From Pseudomonadota bacterium (GTDB taxonomy: Bacteria > Pseudomonadota > Alphaproteobacteria > Acetobacterales > Acetobacteraceae): 6,524 bases of DNA. The stretch is from NCBI GenBank assembly GCA_021805485.1, contig JAJZFF010000324.1, positions 1-6,524 of the forward strand. Reading direction: 5' to 3'. Below are positions 6,095 to 6,524 of the stretch, one piece after another; position 1 is the first letter of the stretch; every line of letters starts with the position of its first letter. The translations under genes were made by a program, and so were the position numbers. The notes under the pieces are model-generated. The model worked only from the letters and a program-made list of their open reading frames with translations, was not told the DNA's origin and did not search any database.

Positions 6095-6524
6095 ACCGCT
6101 GCTCCGGCTGGACGGGGTGAGCAAGCGCTTCGGCGGGCTCACCGTGCTCGACCGGCAGAGTTTCTCGATATCCGAAGGCGAGATTCTCGGCCTGGTCGGC
6201 CCCAACGGTTCCGGCAAGACGACGACGATCAACGTCATCTCCGGGGTGCACCAGGCCGATGCCGGGCGCATCCTGTTCGAGGGGCGGGAAATCCAGCGCC
6301 TGCCGCTGTTCCGCATCGCCCGGCTCGGCATCAACCGCAGCTTCCAGGTGCCGAAATGCTTCCGCGCGATGCGGGTGCGCGAGAACATCGAGGTTGCCGC
6401 GACCTTCGCCGGGCGCGGCGCGGTGGATATTGACGAGATCCTCGCCGGCATCGGGCTCGCCGACCACGCCGACGCGATCGCCGGGGCGCTGACCGTCAAC
6501 CAGCAGAAGATGCTCGATCTCGGC
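6084..6524 (+). CDS. livG: LivG-type ABC transporter ATPase, 5' part only (cut by the window end)
   Basis: This cytoplasmic nucleotide-binding subunit powers the importer. Only the first 147 codons are present and the frame is open to the edge. Residues 6-23 match the start of the ABC domain (LLRLDGVSKRFGGLTVLD). The Walker A motif is GPNGSGKT (39-46), and the Q-loop is FQVPKCF with Gln88, where LivG proteins usually read FQNIRLF. MRVRENI (96-102) is the next conserved stretch. The signature region reads LTVNQQKMLDLG (136-147), lacking the glycine of LSGGQ, and the helical domain before it is short (about 48 residues from Gln88). Walker B and the switch histidine lie outside the window. Start 6084 is preferred because GGAGA (6072-6076) is 7 nt upstream; ATG 6078 is in frame but too close to it. 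The 11-nt overlap with livM suggests coupled translation. Confidence 0.9.
   Translation, partial: MSSEPLLRLDGVSKRFGGLTVLDRQSFSISEGEILGLVGPNGSGKTTTINVISGVHQADAGRILFEGREIQRLPLFRIARLGINRSFQVPKCFRAMRVRENIEVAATFAGRGAVDIDEILAGIGLADHADAIAGALTVNQQKMLDLG

Overview
This GC-rich window shows dense, operon-like gene packing, Shine-Dalgarno starts and a proteobacterial-style cobalamin riboswitch. It is probably chromosomal DNA of an alphaproteobacterium. An Acetobacteraceae-type acidophile would fit the base composition and protein style, but that family guess is an impression and was not tested. No mobile element, CRISPR array, tRNA or rRNA was seen.

Layout. Positions 8-2317 on the minus strand encode MetE, the cobalamin-independent methionine synthase. 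Its leader (about 2318-2673, minus strand) holds a complete-looking adenosylcobalamin-class riboswitch, followed by about 150 nt with two hairpins that could be the expression platform. Positions 2674-2932 form a divergent intergenic region, AT-richer than its surroundings in its right half. It carries several inverted repeats, a promoter-like sequence for the plus-strand operon and a good ribosome binding site. From 2933 to the window end the plus strand encodes a branched-chain-amino-acid-type (HAAT family) ABC importer: a periplasmic substrate-binding protein (2933-4189), a strong terminator-like hairpin (4210-4239), a LivH-type permease (4291-5172), a LivM-type permease (5186-6094) and the first 147 codons of a LivG-type ATPase (6084-6524, cut by the window edge). 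A LivF-type second ATPase would be expected just beyond the window.

How it works together. MetE makes methionine from homocysteine and methyl-tetrahydrofolate without B12. The riboswitch should shut it down when cobalamin is available, which implies a B12-dependent MetH elsewhere in the genome. The importer imports an undetermined small substrate of the amino-acid or carboxylate type. The hairpin after the binding-protein gene is placed to let that protein be made in excess over the membrane parts. The two units diverge from one control region, but the sequence does not prove that they are co-regulated.

No clearly new system was found. The points most worth checking are the interlocked inverted repeats touching the riboswitch, the operator-like repeat over the importer promoter, the expression platform of the metE leader, and the glycine-less signature motif of the ATPase.
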